Assembly: GCF_008728515.1 (NCBI RefSeq)
Contig: NC_044980.1
Location: 58,463,590-58,527,589, forward strand
Reading direction: 5' to 3'
Source of the DNA: Papio anubis
Lineage: Eukaryota; Chordata; Mammalia; Primates; Cercopithecidae
DNA length: 64,000 bases
Shown here: in pieces, positions 1 through 12,770 of the stretch
Layout: each line of letters begins with the position of its first letter
Position numbering within the stretch: position 1 is the stretch's first letter
Translations under genes and position numbers: made by a program
The notes under the pieces: generated by a model
Seen by the model: the letters and a program-made list of their open reading frames with translations, nothing else
What the model was told of the DNA's origin: nothing
Databases searched by the model: none

Positions 1-100
1 ATTAACTTTGGGGTGAGATGACAAGCTGTACCCAGATGATTTAAAAATTTTCTGTATTTTATGCTTCAATAAAAACATGTATTTAAAAAATTGTTGTTAA
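1..100 (+). repeat. Possible L1M 3' end
   Basis: The segment ends in a 'cttcaataaaaaca' polyadenylation-like stretch followed by A-rich sequence. This resembles the 3' end of old mammalian L1 elements. Only the tail lies inside the window, so the assignment is weak. Confidence 0.35.
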
Positions 101-2800
101 AAAAGAAGAAAACTAATTTAATTTGTCATACTTTACAGAACTATAAAATCCATAGATGGAAGAGAATTTGAGGATTACATAAATCTACACTACAAGTTTA
201 TTTTACAAATGAAGACATAAGTTTCAGGTTAGGTAGTGAACATATGGGTGTTTTCACTTTGAGAGAATTCATTAAGCTATCTATTATTACCATATGCATT
301 TTTTGCATACATACCTTAATTTCAGAATTTATTTTTAAATTGAGAAACTAGAGAAGAGAGAGAAGTCTTATGATTTTAAAAAATAGCTTTATTTTATAGA
401 GAGTACTTGAAATTAGCTAAATTTTGGCACCGATAAAACTCCTCCATAGTGATAGGGTAATTAAGGTTGTCAGCAACGGAAGAGAACTACAAACAGCAAG
501 CTGATGGAAAATGTTATGTGTGAATTACATACTAGGTTTTCCATATTTGAACCACTAGAAACATGAGAAATACGTGTTTAAAATGTAAGGAAGGTATTAA
601 AAGTTAAATAATGTTAGCTAAACTTTATACCTACTTGGCATTCATTGAAACTAATATTCACTAAATATTTTTGACTATTTTGATTAAGACATGTCTTAGA
701 AAAGTATATTTATCTGTTAATTTTTTTAAAAAGGTTTTTGATAATCATGGCTGGTAAAATCTACTTCATCACCTTCACCACTCATAATTCTAGCACAATG
801 CCTGAAGAAAAGTTAATTAACAGAAATAAGCAGGACATTATCAAATTAATAGTTTTTAAAGTAATTAAAAATAATAGAACAACACATTTCCCACTGAAAA
901 GATACAAACTACTGGATGCACAATGAATGCCTTCAAATTTGATGTCAAAGTCTTTTGACTAATGTTTTATGACTTTGTAACACATTCCATCATTTTCTCC
1001 TATAGATTTCTAAAAAAGAACTATAATGCAGATCAATATTCAAGAGAAAATGGAAGCTAGAGGGAAATTCTTTAACCAATGGTATTATATCTGAAAAGGT
1101 TATGTTGATATATAGTGAGATAAGCAAGTTGCTCAAGAATTGTTAAGTAAGATACATTATTATTGATGTGGCCATTCAAGAATCGTGAAAGAAATGATTT
1201 ATGAAATCTTGGATATTCGCAAATATGAGACCTTGGGCAAGAGGCATTTTGGTTATTTACATATCTCTATTAGTGAGCAATTATCATAAGAACTCTGTGA
1301 TATTTATATAAAGATTTTGATAATTTTGCATATATCCATTTTGTCCCTTCCAGGCAATAAAATTTCCAAAATATCAAAAACTAAAAAGCAACAAAAATCA
1401 ACCTCTTCATTTCACTTGTTTTATTGATGGAGATCATCACTCATCTAGGAGGGGAGGAACGTGGGAGGAGGGTCCTGTACATATTAAATATTTACACCAT
1501 TATTGTTCTCACATTCCTGAATATAGGAAAGAACAATATCCACACAGTCTAGCATCTTTCAATAGATCATTTTTATAAGTTCCTAAAAATTAAGTCAAAG
1601 ATAATTTATTCTTTTCTAGTAAATATGAGATAAAATTATATTTGTTTTTTATCTAGATCTTTCTCCCAAAGAGAGATAAAACTAAAAAATGAATTACTTT
1701 CTAACTCAGATCTCATAGTGGCAACTCTAGACAGTAGCATTACAAAATAGGTTTAAAAATTTACTAGTTTCAAATGTGACTGTTTTTCAAGTATCCAGCA
1801 AAAATAATGGAAATGTCCAAATTTAATGTAACCATATGGATATACTAACTAAACATTCCCTAAAATAAAACCTTGAGCTCTCCAATAAACATATTACGCC
1901 TTTAAATATATGAGGGTGAATTAAAATTTACTTTTGCAATGTGAAAAGTATTAGTTTATTATAACCATTATTCTTTCTATATGCAAAATATTCTCAGAAT
2001 CGTCCTCCAGACTAATATCTCGTCTTTGTTGTTTCCCTAACTCTTGTTTGATATATCATTTTTAAGAAAGCTGACCCATTTTGTATATAGAGTATTTAAT
2101 CAGAAATTCAAAAAGTACATTCAAGATAGTTAAAGCAGTAGTTCCAAATCTTTTTTAATTCCCTATTTCCCTTAGATAATTCCACAAGTAAATATTCTGA
2201 ATTGTGATGGGTCATGGAGAATTCTGTTGGTCATGAAAATGATAATATCAGATAATAATCTGCATTGTTGTGGAATAAAATCTTAGGGCTTAGTGGATAA
2301 ATGCTCATGAGATAGACCCTGACCCTGAAGTTCAGGTTCCCATTTCCAGTAAGTAGCAGATCCATATCTTGTTCTAAAACATAGCAAGCTGAGCAAGATA
2401 TTCAGAAAACAGGTCACTGCTACAAGCAGTCACTAAAAGAGAGTTGACCAGTATTGCTCTCCTATGCAGCATTTCATTCTTCTTAATGAAGCAGAGTAAA
2501 TAGCAGGGAAGGAGACACATTTTCCTCTTTGGGCATCACTACCTTAGTAGCTTTCTAGTCACTATTCAACAAATATTAACAGGTCCAATAATTATGGAAG
2601 CGCTTTACCCTTGCCTTACTGGGGATGCCACATTTGAGAAGTGGCAGGACAGTGAGTAATCCAATCCATCAAGAATTTCAGCCATTTCACCTCAAAAATT
2701 TCTTGAATCCACTCGTTGTCTCTATTTTCACTAGAATACCTTTTATATCAAGTTCCCATTATAGGCTGTCTAAGGCCCCTGAAATAATCTGATAACAAAT
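101..2800. other. Unassigned AT-rich sequence, no gene seen
   Basis: I recognise no repeat family and no exon here. A 62-codon frame at 738-926 has no recognisable domain and is the length expected by chance in AT-rich DNA. The sequence may be unique or contain repeats too decayed to see by eye. Confidence 0.5.
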
Positions 2801-2804
2801 TTTC

Positions 2805-3005
2805 TTAAATCTACTCTGGTTCCTCCAAACTGTTCTCTCTATTGCATCTAAAATCATTTATTAAAAATTAGATCTATACATATCATTGATGTGCTTAAAA
2901 CCCTGGATTGAATTCCCATTGCTAGTATAATTACTCCAAAGCACTTGACATGACCTGGCCTAGTGTTCCACCTGGCCTATCACCTGGGAAAGTCTCTAGG
3001 CTTTT
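2805..3005 (+). repeat. L2 LINE fragment
   Basis: The run 'cttaaaaccctgg...ttcccattgct' followed by 'catgacctggcctag' and 'cacctgggaa' follows the order of the L2 3' region, in sense orientation. It is heavily diverged, as expected for a mammal-wide ancient LINE. The 5' boundary is approximate, and an AluJ follows directly. Confidence 0.5.
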
Positions 3006-3027
3006 CTTGTAATTAAAAATTAATGAT

Positions 3028-3310
3028 GGTTGGGACATAGTGGCTCATGCCTATATCCTAGCACTTTGGGAGACCAAGGCAGGAGGACTGTTTGAGCCCA
3101 GGAATTTTAGACCGGCCTGGGCAACATAGCAAGACCTCATCTCTAAAATAAATAACTAAGCGGATTGTAGTGGTACTTGCCTATAGTCCCCACTACTCGG
3201 GAGGCTGAGGCAAGAGGATGGCTTGAGTCCTGGAGTTCAAGGCTGTAGTGAGCTATGATGGGCTCACTGCACTCCAGCCTGGGCAACACAGTGGGACTGT
3301 CTAAAAACAG
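3028..3310 (+). mobile_element. AluJ SINE
   Basis: This is a full dimeric Alu in sense orientation. The left arm has 'tggctcatgcc' and 'agcactttgggag'. The right arm has 'actactcgggaggctgaggc', and the 3' end has 'cactgcactccagcctgggcaac'. Divergence, lost CpGs and AluJ-type positions ('tttgagcccaggaattttagac') indicate an old copy. There is no long A-tail and no clear target-site duplication. An L2 lies on the left and an L1M on the right. Confidence 0.93.
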
Positions 3311-3694
3311 TTGATAAGCTAACTCTCTAGCTCAGGAAATTTAAATGAGAAAGAAAAACAAGACTAAATTCAAATAAAATAGAGGAAATAATGCAGGTAT
3401 AAATAAAAACAAATCAAGTAGAAAAAAAGTTTTAACAACAGCAAACCTCAGTTATTTGATACAATTAATAAAAGCAACAAACCTTTCACAAGATTGAATA
3501 GAAAAGAAGCAAATAATAGAAAAGAAGGGAAAAATAGTACACTATATGTGAAGAGGGTTAGAACTACAAAATCAGCAGAAATGAAAGGCATAGTAAAATT
3601 ATAAGATATATTTTATGGAAATATTTATATTTTAACCGTCTTTCTTTTAACCGCCGCCTTCCCTTCAAAACCTAACATTTTGTATGTATAACTT
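3311..3694 (+). repeat. L1M ORF2 fragment, left part
   Basis: The segment carries 'agttgataagctaactctctag' and 'aaatcagcagaaatgaaaggc', which correspond to the part of old L1 ORF2 before the reverse-transcriptase motifs. It is on the sense strand with many stops and indels. The copy is interrupted by an MST LTR and continues at 4105. Confidence 0.6.
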
Positions 3695-4104
3695 TGCTAT
3701 GGTGTGAATATGTCCCCCAAACTTCATGTATTGAAAACATGATCCCCAGTGTGACAGAATTAAGAGGTAGGACCTTTAAGAAGTGCTTAGCCCATGAGGC
3801 CTCTGCCCTTATGAATAAATTAATGCCCGATCCAGGGAGTAGGTTCATTATCTTGGAAGTGGGTTCCTTACAAAAGGAGGAGCTCACTTTCCTTTCCCTT
3901 TCTCTCTCTTCCTTTTCCCTCTCTCTTCCTCGCTCTCTTTGTTCTGCCTTCTGCTTGGGATGATGCTGAAAGAAGGTTCCTGCCAGATGCAGTCACCTTA
4001 ATATTTGAGTTCACAGTCTCTAAAAACGTGAGCCAATAAATCTCTGCTCATTAAAAAGTACCCAGTTTTTGATATTCTGTTATAGAGTAAAAAGGACTAA
4101 GACA
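3695..4104 (+). mobile_element. MST-type LTR (ERVL-MaLR)
   Basis: This is a complete solo LTR of about 410 bp. It starts 'tgctatggtgtgaatatg' and ends 'ggactaagaca'. Family landmarks in order are 'tcatgtattgaaaac', 'catgaggcctctgcccttatgaat', a pyrimidine-rich tract near 3890-3945, 'gtgagccaataaatctctg' containing an AATAAA signal, and 'gatattctgttatag'. The 5-bp flanks (aactt and aacat) match at 4 of 5 bases, as expected for an old ERVL-class target-site duplication. It inserted into a pre-existing L1M. An 89-codon frame at 3694-3963 lies inside the LTR and is not a gene. Confidence 0.85.
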
Positions 4105-5970
4105 AACATTTCATATTACAAATAAAATTAAAGAAAATATATTAATGCAATGTATCTAATTAATAGAATGAAGGTAGAAAGGATTGCTGTTGAGTTCAAC
4201 ACCCATCAATAATTTTAAACTGATAATAGACCCCTAAGCAACTATATTTAGAAAGAGGATTTTTTAACTTGATAAGGAACATCTCTAAAAAAAAAAAAAA
4301 GAATAACCCATAGAAAATATGCCTAATGGAGAAATTGAGAAAAAAAAAAGCTCTATTACATCTTCTGCCATGTAATACTTCAATTGGGTTCTAGAAATAA
4401 TGGCCAAAAAATTAAGTTATGAAAAAAATAAATTTTATATAAATTATTAAGCAAAAAAGAAAACTGTCATCATTTGCAATTGACATGATTTTTCTACACA
4501 GGATATCCAAATAATTTATAGAAAATAATTTTAAATACATTTTGCATGTTGCTATATATATGCATAATTTTAAAAAATGATTTCTTATATTAACAGAAAA
4601 TTAAATTTTATAAAAGATACCATTTAGAATAGCATCAAACACTATAATGTGCCAATAAATAAAATAAAATGCATAAGAATTTATGGGAAATATTTTAAAA
4701 CAGTAGTGACAGACATCCAGATTTAAATAAATGGAAAGATAAACCATGATTATAAACAGAAAAAGTTAGTATTTCAAGATGTCAGTTTTCCTCAACTAAA
4801 TCTATAAATTCAGTGTAACTTTCATCCAAATACCAATAGAGCTATTTGAGGAACATAACATGTTGATTTTAAAATATATATGGAAAAACAAAGAGCCAAG
4901 AATAACCAAACAATTTTAAAATTAAGATCAATGTGAACTCTGCCAGATATCAGATTTTGTTATAAACTTAGATTAATAAAGATAGTATGTTATTACTATA
5001 GAGATGAACAAACAGAACAATGAAACAGGTTAGACATACCAGAATCAGATCATTGCACATGTGGAGACATGAAATATATCTCACTTGGCATTATAAGTTC
5101 CTGGGATAGAAATGAATATTCATCATAGGAGGAGAAAATATAATTGGACCTTCACTCAAGCCATATATAAAAATCAAATCTGAAAATATTAAAGCCTTAA
5201 GGTGAAAACAAATGCTTAAAACCATATAAGAAAATACAGGAGAATATATTTATGACCTCAGAGTAGGGAAGGATTTCTTAAACAAAACATACATTACATA
5301 TATAAACCATAGTGGGAGGTCATAAATTAAAAACAGAAACTTTGAGCATCTAAACATACCAAAGCAATTAGTAAGTTCTCAAGCTCGAAGCTATTTGAAA
5401 AACGTACAGACTTTCATTAGTTACAATACATGAAAAACTTCTTAAAACTAGTAAAACATTGATTAGTAAAATTAATCAATGAAAGTAGTTTGGGTAACAG
5501 CATGTGGTAAAACTGAAAACATGTATGTATCCTATGATGCAGCATTTCTATTTGCCGGAGAAATGGTAATTAAAAATTTCCAGGGATAGAAAAAAGTGGA
5601 AATAATATTCACCAATAGGAAAATAGATATTTTGGTATGTTAATTCAATAGATAAAATGGAACTAAACAATGTGTTACCATAGATAAATTTCACAAACAT
5701 GTGTTTATTACAAGAGGAAAGATGAACATAGATTATACATTTCTATATACCTAAGGTTAAATATGGAAACATTATACATATTATTATTGATACATGCATA
5801 TTAGTAATATAGAATATAGTAAAAAATCCAAATGCTAATAGCACTTACTTCTAGAAAATGAGAGAAGGATGAAGACAATAAAATTAGAAAGGATACCAAA
5901 TGGCATTATATCTACTTTTAATGCGTCATTCTTTTAAATATCTAAAGCAAGTATAATAAAATATTATCAT
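4105..5970 (+). repeat. L1M ORF2 and 3' UTR, right part
   Basis: This continues the L1 interrupted by the MST LTR. Recognisable sense-strand ORF2 stretches include 'atatggaaaaacaaagagccaagaataacc' split by substitutions, and the later 'ctcaagccatatataaaaatcaa' region. A decayed 3' UTR follows to about 5970. Stops are frequent and no open reading frame survives. Several A-runs (near 4287 and 4340) are secondary expansions. Confidence 0.7.
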
Positions 5971-7088
5971 TAAAGTTGCTTAGTATATACACAAGTGCTC
6001 ATTCCATTTATCTCTGAATTTATGTTTGAAAAAATGTGATAAAATTATTTTAATGAATTAAGAGCTTCAAAACTTATAAATACATATGTTTTAAAACATT
6101 TAAAAAGGACATACAGTAATAACAAAATTTATAACAATGAAAAGGTATCTATTTCCTCTTTTCCAACACCTAATTGTGCTCCCAAGAAAAAACAATTTCA
6201 ATTACATTAACTGGATCTTCTATATTGCTAAATAATATGCCTTCAAAGTTATTTATTGGTGTATTGATTTTTAGAGTTTATCTGTTGATAATTATTTGAC
6301 ATCCTTCCAGATGTACACACTTTAAGTCCAAGTATAATTATATCTTTAATACCTGTATTATTTATCTTTGAAGATTTTTACATACCTGTATTTTTTTTGC
6401 CTCATCAACTACAGATAAAGTCTTTCAATCACAGAACTTTTGTGAATGAGTATATTTGTATACCAATTCTTCTCTCAACTCCCTCCCAGTTGCTGTCTTA
6501 TTCACTCTTACATTGTCAGACTTTGTTAGCTGAAACCAAATCTAACCCTTGCAATGATACTTAAGGCCTCCATGATTTGCTTCAGGGTGCAACCTAAACA
6601 TAAAAAAATCAATCTCCAATGTCTTTATCACCGTGATTAGTGTACTCTGTGCTTTCCTTAGGGTGGAGCCTAACAATGGAAAATCAGTATCCAATATCTT
6701 TATCATCATGAAATATCCAAAGTGGCTCCTTCTCACCCATGTCTGGAGGCTGAGCTGGGATTGTTATAACAGATTGAGGAGGTCGATCACAGCTCTCTCT
6801 TCTTGTGTCCTCTCCACATGGCTAGCTTAGGCTTCCTCACATATTCACCATCTTGGGGTAGTCCTACTTATAATGTGGCTGTTGGATTCACCTCAAGTGA
6901 ATGTTTCAAGAAACCAAGGCAGAAGCTGAGGACTTATGATTTAGCTTCAGACGTCATGAAGCATCACTTCTGCCACAGTCTGTTAATAACGTAGGGCCAG
7001 CTCAGATTCAAAGACTGGGAGGTGTAACTCATTTAGGGCTAAATTTGGATGAATAAACATCAGAATTCAGGTTGACTCTATTTTTTTC
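5971..7088. other. Mostly unassigned, possible old repeat at 6760-7060
   Basis: No exon is seen. The stretch 6760-7060 ('agcatcacttctgccacagtctgtt', 'gggccagctcagattcaaag') resembles a widely dispersed ancient mammalian repeat that I cannot name with confidence. Short overlapping frames of 63-65 codons on both strands here are not conserved-looking genes. Confidence 0.4.
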
Positions 7089-7089
7089 C

Positions 7090-7280
7090 TAGTATCCAGT
7101 GATTTTATCTTTTTTCCATTTTCTTTCAATAGATTTTTAGGGAACAGGTGATGTTTGGTTGCATGAATAAATTATTTAGTGGTGACTTCTGAAATTTTGG
7201 TGCACCCATCACCCAAGCAGTGTACACTTTTAGTATCAGTCATTTTCATACAATATGTGTTCTTAGTCAGATTTCTTACT
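7090..7280 (-). repeat. L1 3' UTR fragment, reverse
   Basis: On the plus strand this reads 'tttagggaacaggtgatg', then 'ggtgcacccatcacccaagcagtgtaca'. That is the reverse complement of the L1 3' UTR found in L1MA/L1PB-type copies. The fragment is short and 5'-truncated. Confidence 0.6.
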
Positions 7281-8488
7281 CCTTCATGGAAGATTCTTAA
7301 AGTTCAAGTATATTTTCTTTACATTTGTGTCTGCACTGGCATATTAAAGGTACTCAAATATTTAATGTACGATTAAACCTGATTGCAAAAAATTTAGTCT
7401 TCTTTATTTTAGCCTGGTTCTTAAAAAAATGGACATTCTGATGTCTCAATAATAATATAACATAATTTTACTATTTATTGCATTAAGAGCCACAATATCT
7501 CAAACTCACCAGGTCTCTTGCTTGCTAATGAGGGTTAGCAATCTAGCCTCGTGATAGCCTTTGGAGAGGCACTGGTTTCTTTTTGTTCTTCCTTGGAGGC
7601 AATTTCCTTTCTTGAAGTCAAATTTCTCTCTGGAAAAAACAAATAAGCAAACCAACAAATAACTCTCTTTTCTCTGTTGACATTTATACTGAGGCCTGGC
7701 ATTATCACTGCATCAGCTGCTTTCAATTAAATTTCTCAGGCTGTTGCTGGATAAATGAGTAAACATCTTGCTTTCTATAATGGCCCCAAATGTTTTAAAC
7801 ATCAACCAACATTATATAAACAATTTAATGCAACAATTATAGTTTAAACAGTTTTTTTCACTATATACACCTAGTAGCTTAACCTTTTTCTTACCCAGAA
7901 CTCTCCCCATCAAATTCAAGCTAATTACCCCAATTACATTTAATGTTTGCTTTGTTCAGCCTATTTCTGTAATAAACAAGATTTTTTTGTATAATTTCAG
8001 ATGGTACTTTTCATATTAATATATTAGCAAATTTAGTTACCAACTACAGAACACTTGAGTTAAGTAAGAAAAATCCCTGAAATAGATTTCTTTTTCATTT
8101 TGAAATGTATTTACTCATTGAAATGCAACATCTCATTTACAGGAGTGGCCTGTGGTAATTCCCAGTGAGTGTTCAGGGGCTGATAAATTCATTCCAATAA
8201 GTCTGTACTCAAATTAGCATAAAAAGGACAATTTCAATAATTTACCAGAGAGCTTTCTTTTGTGCATAGACGCAACAGCAGTACTTATGTATTTGTGCAG
8301 CTCAATAATAACATTTGAAAATAACTGCCCTTGGTCTCTCTTTAAGGTGGAAGAGAAAAGCAGGCAGCCAAAAGAAATAAAAAATCCTTTAGGAGAGGAA
8401 ATTAGACTTACAGGCTAAACAGATTTTAAAGAGATTTTGAACAATGCTGATTAAAGACAGGGGCATTAAGGAGATTAACTTAAAAAAT
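7281..8488. other. Unassigned sequence
   Basis: No gene or clear repeat is seen. A 63-codon reverse frame at 7535-7726 has no recognisable domain. The stretch near 7290-7370 might be an L2 3' end, but the match is too poor to call. Confidence 0.4.
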
Positions 8489-8498
8489 AAAGAGAATT

Positions 8499-8790
8499 GG
8501 CCAGGCGCGGTGGCTCACACCTGTAATCTCAGCACTTTGGGAGGCCGAGGTGGGCAGATCACGAGGTCAGGAGATCGAGACCATCCTGGCTAACACAGTG
8601 AAACCCCATCTCTACTAAAAATACAAAAAACAAATTAGCCAGATGTGGTGGCGGGTGCCTGTAGTCTCAGCTACTCGGGAGGTTGAGGCAGGAGAATGGC
8701 GTGAACCCGGGAGGCGGACCTTGCAGTGAGCTGAGATTGTGCCAATGCACAGCAGTCTGGGCGACAGAGCGAGCCTTCATCTCAAAATAA

Positions 8791-8828
<38 letters not shown>
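8499..8828 (+). mobile_element. AluY SINE with AAAT-repeat tail
   Basis: This is a full-length sense Alu starting 'ggccaggcgcggtggctcac'. AluY-diagnostic sequence includes 'cacgaggtcaggagatcgagaccatcctggctaac', and many CpGs are retained. The A-tail has become an (AAAT)n microsatellite of about 50 bp. The 10-bp target-site duplication aaagagaatt is perfect at 8489-8498 and 8829-8838. It begins with A's, as expected for L1-endonuclease nicking. Confidence 0.96.
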
Positions 8829-8829
<1 letters not shown>

Positions 8830-8838
8830 AAGAGAATT

Positions 8839-10023
8839 AAAAATACATAGAAATATTCAAAATAAATCTACTTATCTTTAAGATAAAGAGCTAGTCAAAG
8901 CCTTCAAGAAAGGAGAATACTGGACACTTGTTGGCTTCCATGATATTACAAGAAGAGATGAGAGAAGACAACAGACAATAGAGAAGTATCATGAACAGAG
9001 TATCTCCCCAAGGGTGGGAAAACATCATGCATCCATTACTGTGTCTATTTCTATATGCCAGAAGACAAAAGGCTCTGTCAAGGGTTTAAGCACAATATCT
9101 ACAGTTACACAGTAAGCAAAGTATTATAACGTTTACATGTTATCGTTAAATAACAGCAGTACACATCCAGATGGGGAATAGAGTTTTGGTTGGGTTGTTT
9201 TCTCCCTAGCTTAGAAAACAGAGTGAGTTAGGCCAATGTAGCATATATTGCCCAAAGTCACAAACCTTGTAAGCAGCAACATGAGGGCATGAGTCCATGT
9301 CTTCAGATTAATTTCAGTTTTCTTAGTTTCTAGTTACATGTGATCCTGAGAAATGCATGTCTTGTCATATGCTGTAACAGGTAATGGAGAAAAATCAAGG
9401 AATCTTTTCTGTTTAGTCATGGAGTCTGGGTAATGTGAAGCCTATGCCTCCTAGATGCAAAGAGCATATACATTTTGACTAGAAGGATGAATTCTATTCC
9501 AAATCCACATTAGTTTCTCTCCATAGATTGTTATACTGGCAGCATGCTTCCTATTAATTGTCTGGCTTTCCACAACAGAAAAACTGAGATCCAGGTAAAA
9601 TAAATGATCTGATACAGCAGATTAGTGGCAAAGCATGGACCATAATCCACCTCTCAGCTTTCTCTTCATTGCTCTACACTGTTTTCTTGTTTTTGCTTCA
9701 TTCAGAGAACTTCAGTTTAGAGAGAAAAAGTAAAATTTCATTTAAAAAAATAACTTTTCTCTTAAATGAGGGAGGCAAACTTTGTGACATTTTCATTTGT
9801 GTGAACAAAAATATATCAGGAAAATGTGTTCCAAATTATATGCTTTACCCAAAGGAGACAAACCTAGAAGCTTTATACTTCCAGAGTTATGGTTATATGA
9901 GATAGGTAATTATCTTCAAGAAATTAACTTTCCGGTTATCACTACAGTAATCACTCAGTAATAATTAAACATATATTTTAATTGAGTTGATGTAGAAAAA
10001 AATAAAGGAAACGTTTAGAAGAT
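8839..10023. other. Unassigned sequence around a MIR
   Basis: Apart from the MIR at about 9580-9690, no repeat or exon is recognised. A 78-codon frame at 9669-9905 is AT-rich, has no domain, and overlaps the MIR edge. Confidence 0.4.
9580..9690 (+). repeat. MIR SINE fragment
   Basis: The order 'aaaaactgagatccagg', 'gattagtggcaaagc', then 'ttcattgctctaca' follows the MIR core and 3' half in sense orientation. It is highly diverged. Confidence 0.5.
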
Positions 10024-12167
10024 AAAACTATATATTTTAAGAGTCATCTGTGACAAAGCCACAGCCAACACATACTGAATGAGTAAAAGCTCAAAGCATT
10101 CCCTTTGAAAACAAAAACAAGAAAAAGATGCCCTCTCTCACCAAAACTATTCAAAATAGTACTGGAAGTCCTAGCCGCACCAATCAGGCAAGATAAAACA
10201 ATCAAGGCATCCAAATAGGAAGAGAGGAAATCAAACTATTTTTTTTTTTTTGAAGATGATATGATTCTATACCTAGAAAACCCCAGAGTCTCTGCCAAAA
10301 GGTTCCCAGATCTGATAAATAGCTTCGGCAAAGTTTCAGGAAACAAAATCAATGTATGAAAGCCAGTAGCGTATACACTAACAACATACAAGCTGAAAGC
10401 CAAATCAAGAATGCAGTTCCATTCACAATAGCCACAAAAATAATAAAATACCTAGGAATACAGATAAATAAGAAGGTGAATGATCTCTACAAAGAGAATT
10501 ACAAAACACTGCTAAAAGATACCTGAGTTGACACAAACAAATGGAAAAGCATTCCATGCTCATGATTAGGAAGAATTAATATTGTCAAAATGGTCATACT
10601 ACCCAAAGCAATTTACAGATTCAATGCTGTTTCTATCAAACTACCAATGACATTCTTCACAGAATTAGAAAAAAAAAAAAAAAAAAAAAAAACTGGTTTA
10701 AAATTCATATGGAACCAAAAAAGAGTCCAAATAGTCAAGGCAATCTTAAACAAAAAGAACAAAGCTGGAGGCATTACATTACTTGACTTCAAGCTACACA
10801 AGGCTCCAGTAAACAAAACAGCATGGTACAGGTACAAAAATATACACACAGACCAATGGAACAGAATAGAGAGCCCAGAAATAATGTTACACACCAACCA
10901 CCATCTGACAAAGTTAACAAAAACAAGCAATGGGGAAAGGACTCCCTATTCAATAAATGATGCTGGGATACCTGGCTAACCATATGTAGAAGATTGAAAC
11001 TGAACCCCTTCCTTACACCATATACAAAAATCAACTCAAACTATAAAAACCCTGGAGGATAACCTAGGAAATATTAGTCTGGACATAGGATCTGGCGAAG
11101 ATTTAATGATGAAGATGTCAAAAGCAATTGCAACATAAACAAAAATTGGGAAATGGGACCTAATTAAAGAGCTTTTGCACAGCAAAAGAAACTCTCAATA
11201 GAGCAAACAGAAAACCTACAGAATGGGAGAAAACATTTGCAAACTATGCATCTAACAAAGGTCTAATATCCAAAATCTATAACAAACAAATTAACAAACA
11301 AGAGACAAACAACCCCATTAAAAAGTGGATATGAACAGATAATTTTCAAAATAAGACGTTCATGTAGCCAACAAATATATGAAAAAATGCTCAACATCAC
11401 AAATCACTGCAGAAATGCAAATCAAAACTACAGTGAAATACCATCTCACACCAGTTAGAATGGCTATGATTAAAAAATCAAAGAATGACAGATGCTGGTG
11501 AGGTTGTGGAGAAAAGGGAGCACTTGTACACTACTGGTAGGAATGTAAATTGTTTCAACCTTTGTGGAAAGCACCTTGGTAATTTCTCAAAGAACTTAAA
11601 ACAGAATTACCAGTTGACCCAGCAATCCCATTATTGGGTATATACCCAAAGGAATATAAATCATTCTACCATAAAGGCCCATGCACACATATGTTCATTC
11701 CAGTACTATTCACAATAACAAAGATATGGAATCAACCTCAATGCCCATCAACAGTAGACTGGATAAAGAAGATGCAGTACATATATACCATATATGAAAT
11801 ACTATATAACCATAATAAAGAATGAAATCATATCCTTTGCGGCAGCATGGATGGAGCTAGAGGCCATTATCCTAAGCGAACTAACATAGGAACAGAAAAC
11901 AAAATACTACATGTTCTCACTTATAAATGGGAGCTAAACACTGAGTACACATGGACACAAAGAAGCGAACAATAGACACTGGGGCCTATTTAAGGGCGAT
12001 GGACCAGAGGAGGGTGAGGATCAAAAAACTATCTGGTACTGTGCTTATTACCTGAGTTACAAAATAATCTGAACACCAAACAAACCCCTGTGACATGCAA
12101 TTTGCCTACAGAACAAACCTATACATGTACTCTTGAACATAAAGGTTTGTAAAACTATATAATTTAA
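10024..12167 (+). mobile_element. 5'-truncated primate L1 with target-site duplications
   Basis: The L1 body runs about 10041-12150, from mid-ORF2 to the 3' UTR end. The 17-bp flanks at 10024-10040 and 12151-12167 (both start aaaactatata) match at 16 of 17 positions. This gives a complete insertion boundary, and the site (T4/A on the bottom strand) fits L1 endonuclease. The 3' UTR landmarks 'ggggcctatttaagggcgatgg', 'gtgacatgcaatttgcctac' and 'ctatacatgtactcttgaac' mark it as a primate L1PA/L1PB-type copy. The A-tail is almost absent. Two homopolymers have expanded internally: T at about 10240-10250 and A at 10670-10691. Confidence 0.9.
10047..11840 (+). pseudogene. L1 ORF2 C-terminal half, decayed
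   Basis: This is the remnant of the L1 ORF2 protein, whose intact form carries endonuclease, reverse transcriptase and a cysteine-rich C-terminus. The copy starts just upstream of the reverse-transcriptase catalytic loop. At 10250-10262 the first catalytic aspartates are kept (EDDMI), but the usual alanine is replaced by glutamate next to an expanded T-run. The longest open piece is 129 codons at 10590-10979 and includes WNQK..., 'NKKNKAGGITLLDFKL' and 'QWNRIE'. It carries an in-frame lysine run from the expanded A-tract. Frameshifts and stops elsewhere make it non-functional. Confidence 0.88.
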
Positions 12168-12533
12168 ATCACAGTTCTACAAATTATAACAGCATAAATG
12201 AGACAGTAAAACCTCACTTGAAAAACATTAATGTGGCAGAAAATTCATGATATATTAATGGTGTGTACTTTCTACAGAAAAGAGATAATGGGGGGATAAA
12301 ATGGAAGATAAAATGTTTGGGTTTCAAGAGGTCAAAATGGAAAGAATATAACCTTTTTGCAATAAATATGTATTGAAATAACTAGACGAAAATGGTCATG
12401 TTATATAAAGACAATGGAAAATCAGAATATTGATATCTGATTTGGAAGGGCCACAAGGTATCATCTGGCTCAGCCCTTAGTCTTTGGGTAACTCCATGTT
12501 CTAGAAAAAGCCATGGAGGTTAAACAATACTAT
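12168..12533. other. Unassigned sequence between L1 and paired repeat
   Basis: No gene or named repeat is seen. The last ~80 bp may be a weaker extension of the paired repeat that starts at 12534. Confidence 0.4.
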
Positions 12534-12770
12534 GAATATTAGCACACAGGAGATACTCAATATACACTTATAGATTAGTTTAAGTGAATTCATCAAGGTA
12601 TTTGCCAAAAAGAAAGACCTCTTGACTACGAAAAAGAATAAAAAATCTCTCCTATGCTTCAGTCAGAGCTCAATTTAGACCATTAGATCTATTTTTGAGC
12701 TTGACTTCTATATGCCAACTTCACTCTCAGACAGACCCCCTTCTGATGGCAATAGCGTGCAGTGGTCCTG
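12534..12770 (+). repeat. Unidentified dispersed repeat, copy A
   Basis: This segment is similar to 17851-18090 in the same orientation, 5.3 kb away. Shared blocks include 'aggagatactc', 'gaaagacctct', 'tagatctatttttgag', 'ttgacttctat' and 'cccttctgatggca', with small indels between. By eye about three quarters of positions agree. I do not recognise the family. A 60-codon frame at 12695-12877 partly overlaps it and is not supported as a gene. Confidence 0.75.

Noticed and set aside
10613..11034. Reverse-strand frames of 105 and 81 codons
   Set aside because: They are antisense to the L1 ORF2 remnant; the Phe string comes from the reverse complement of the A-run.
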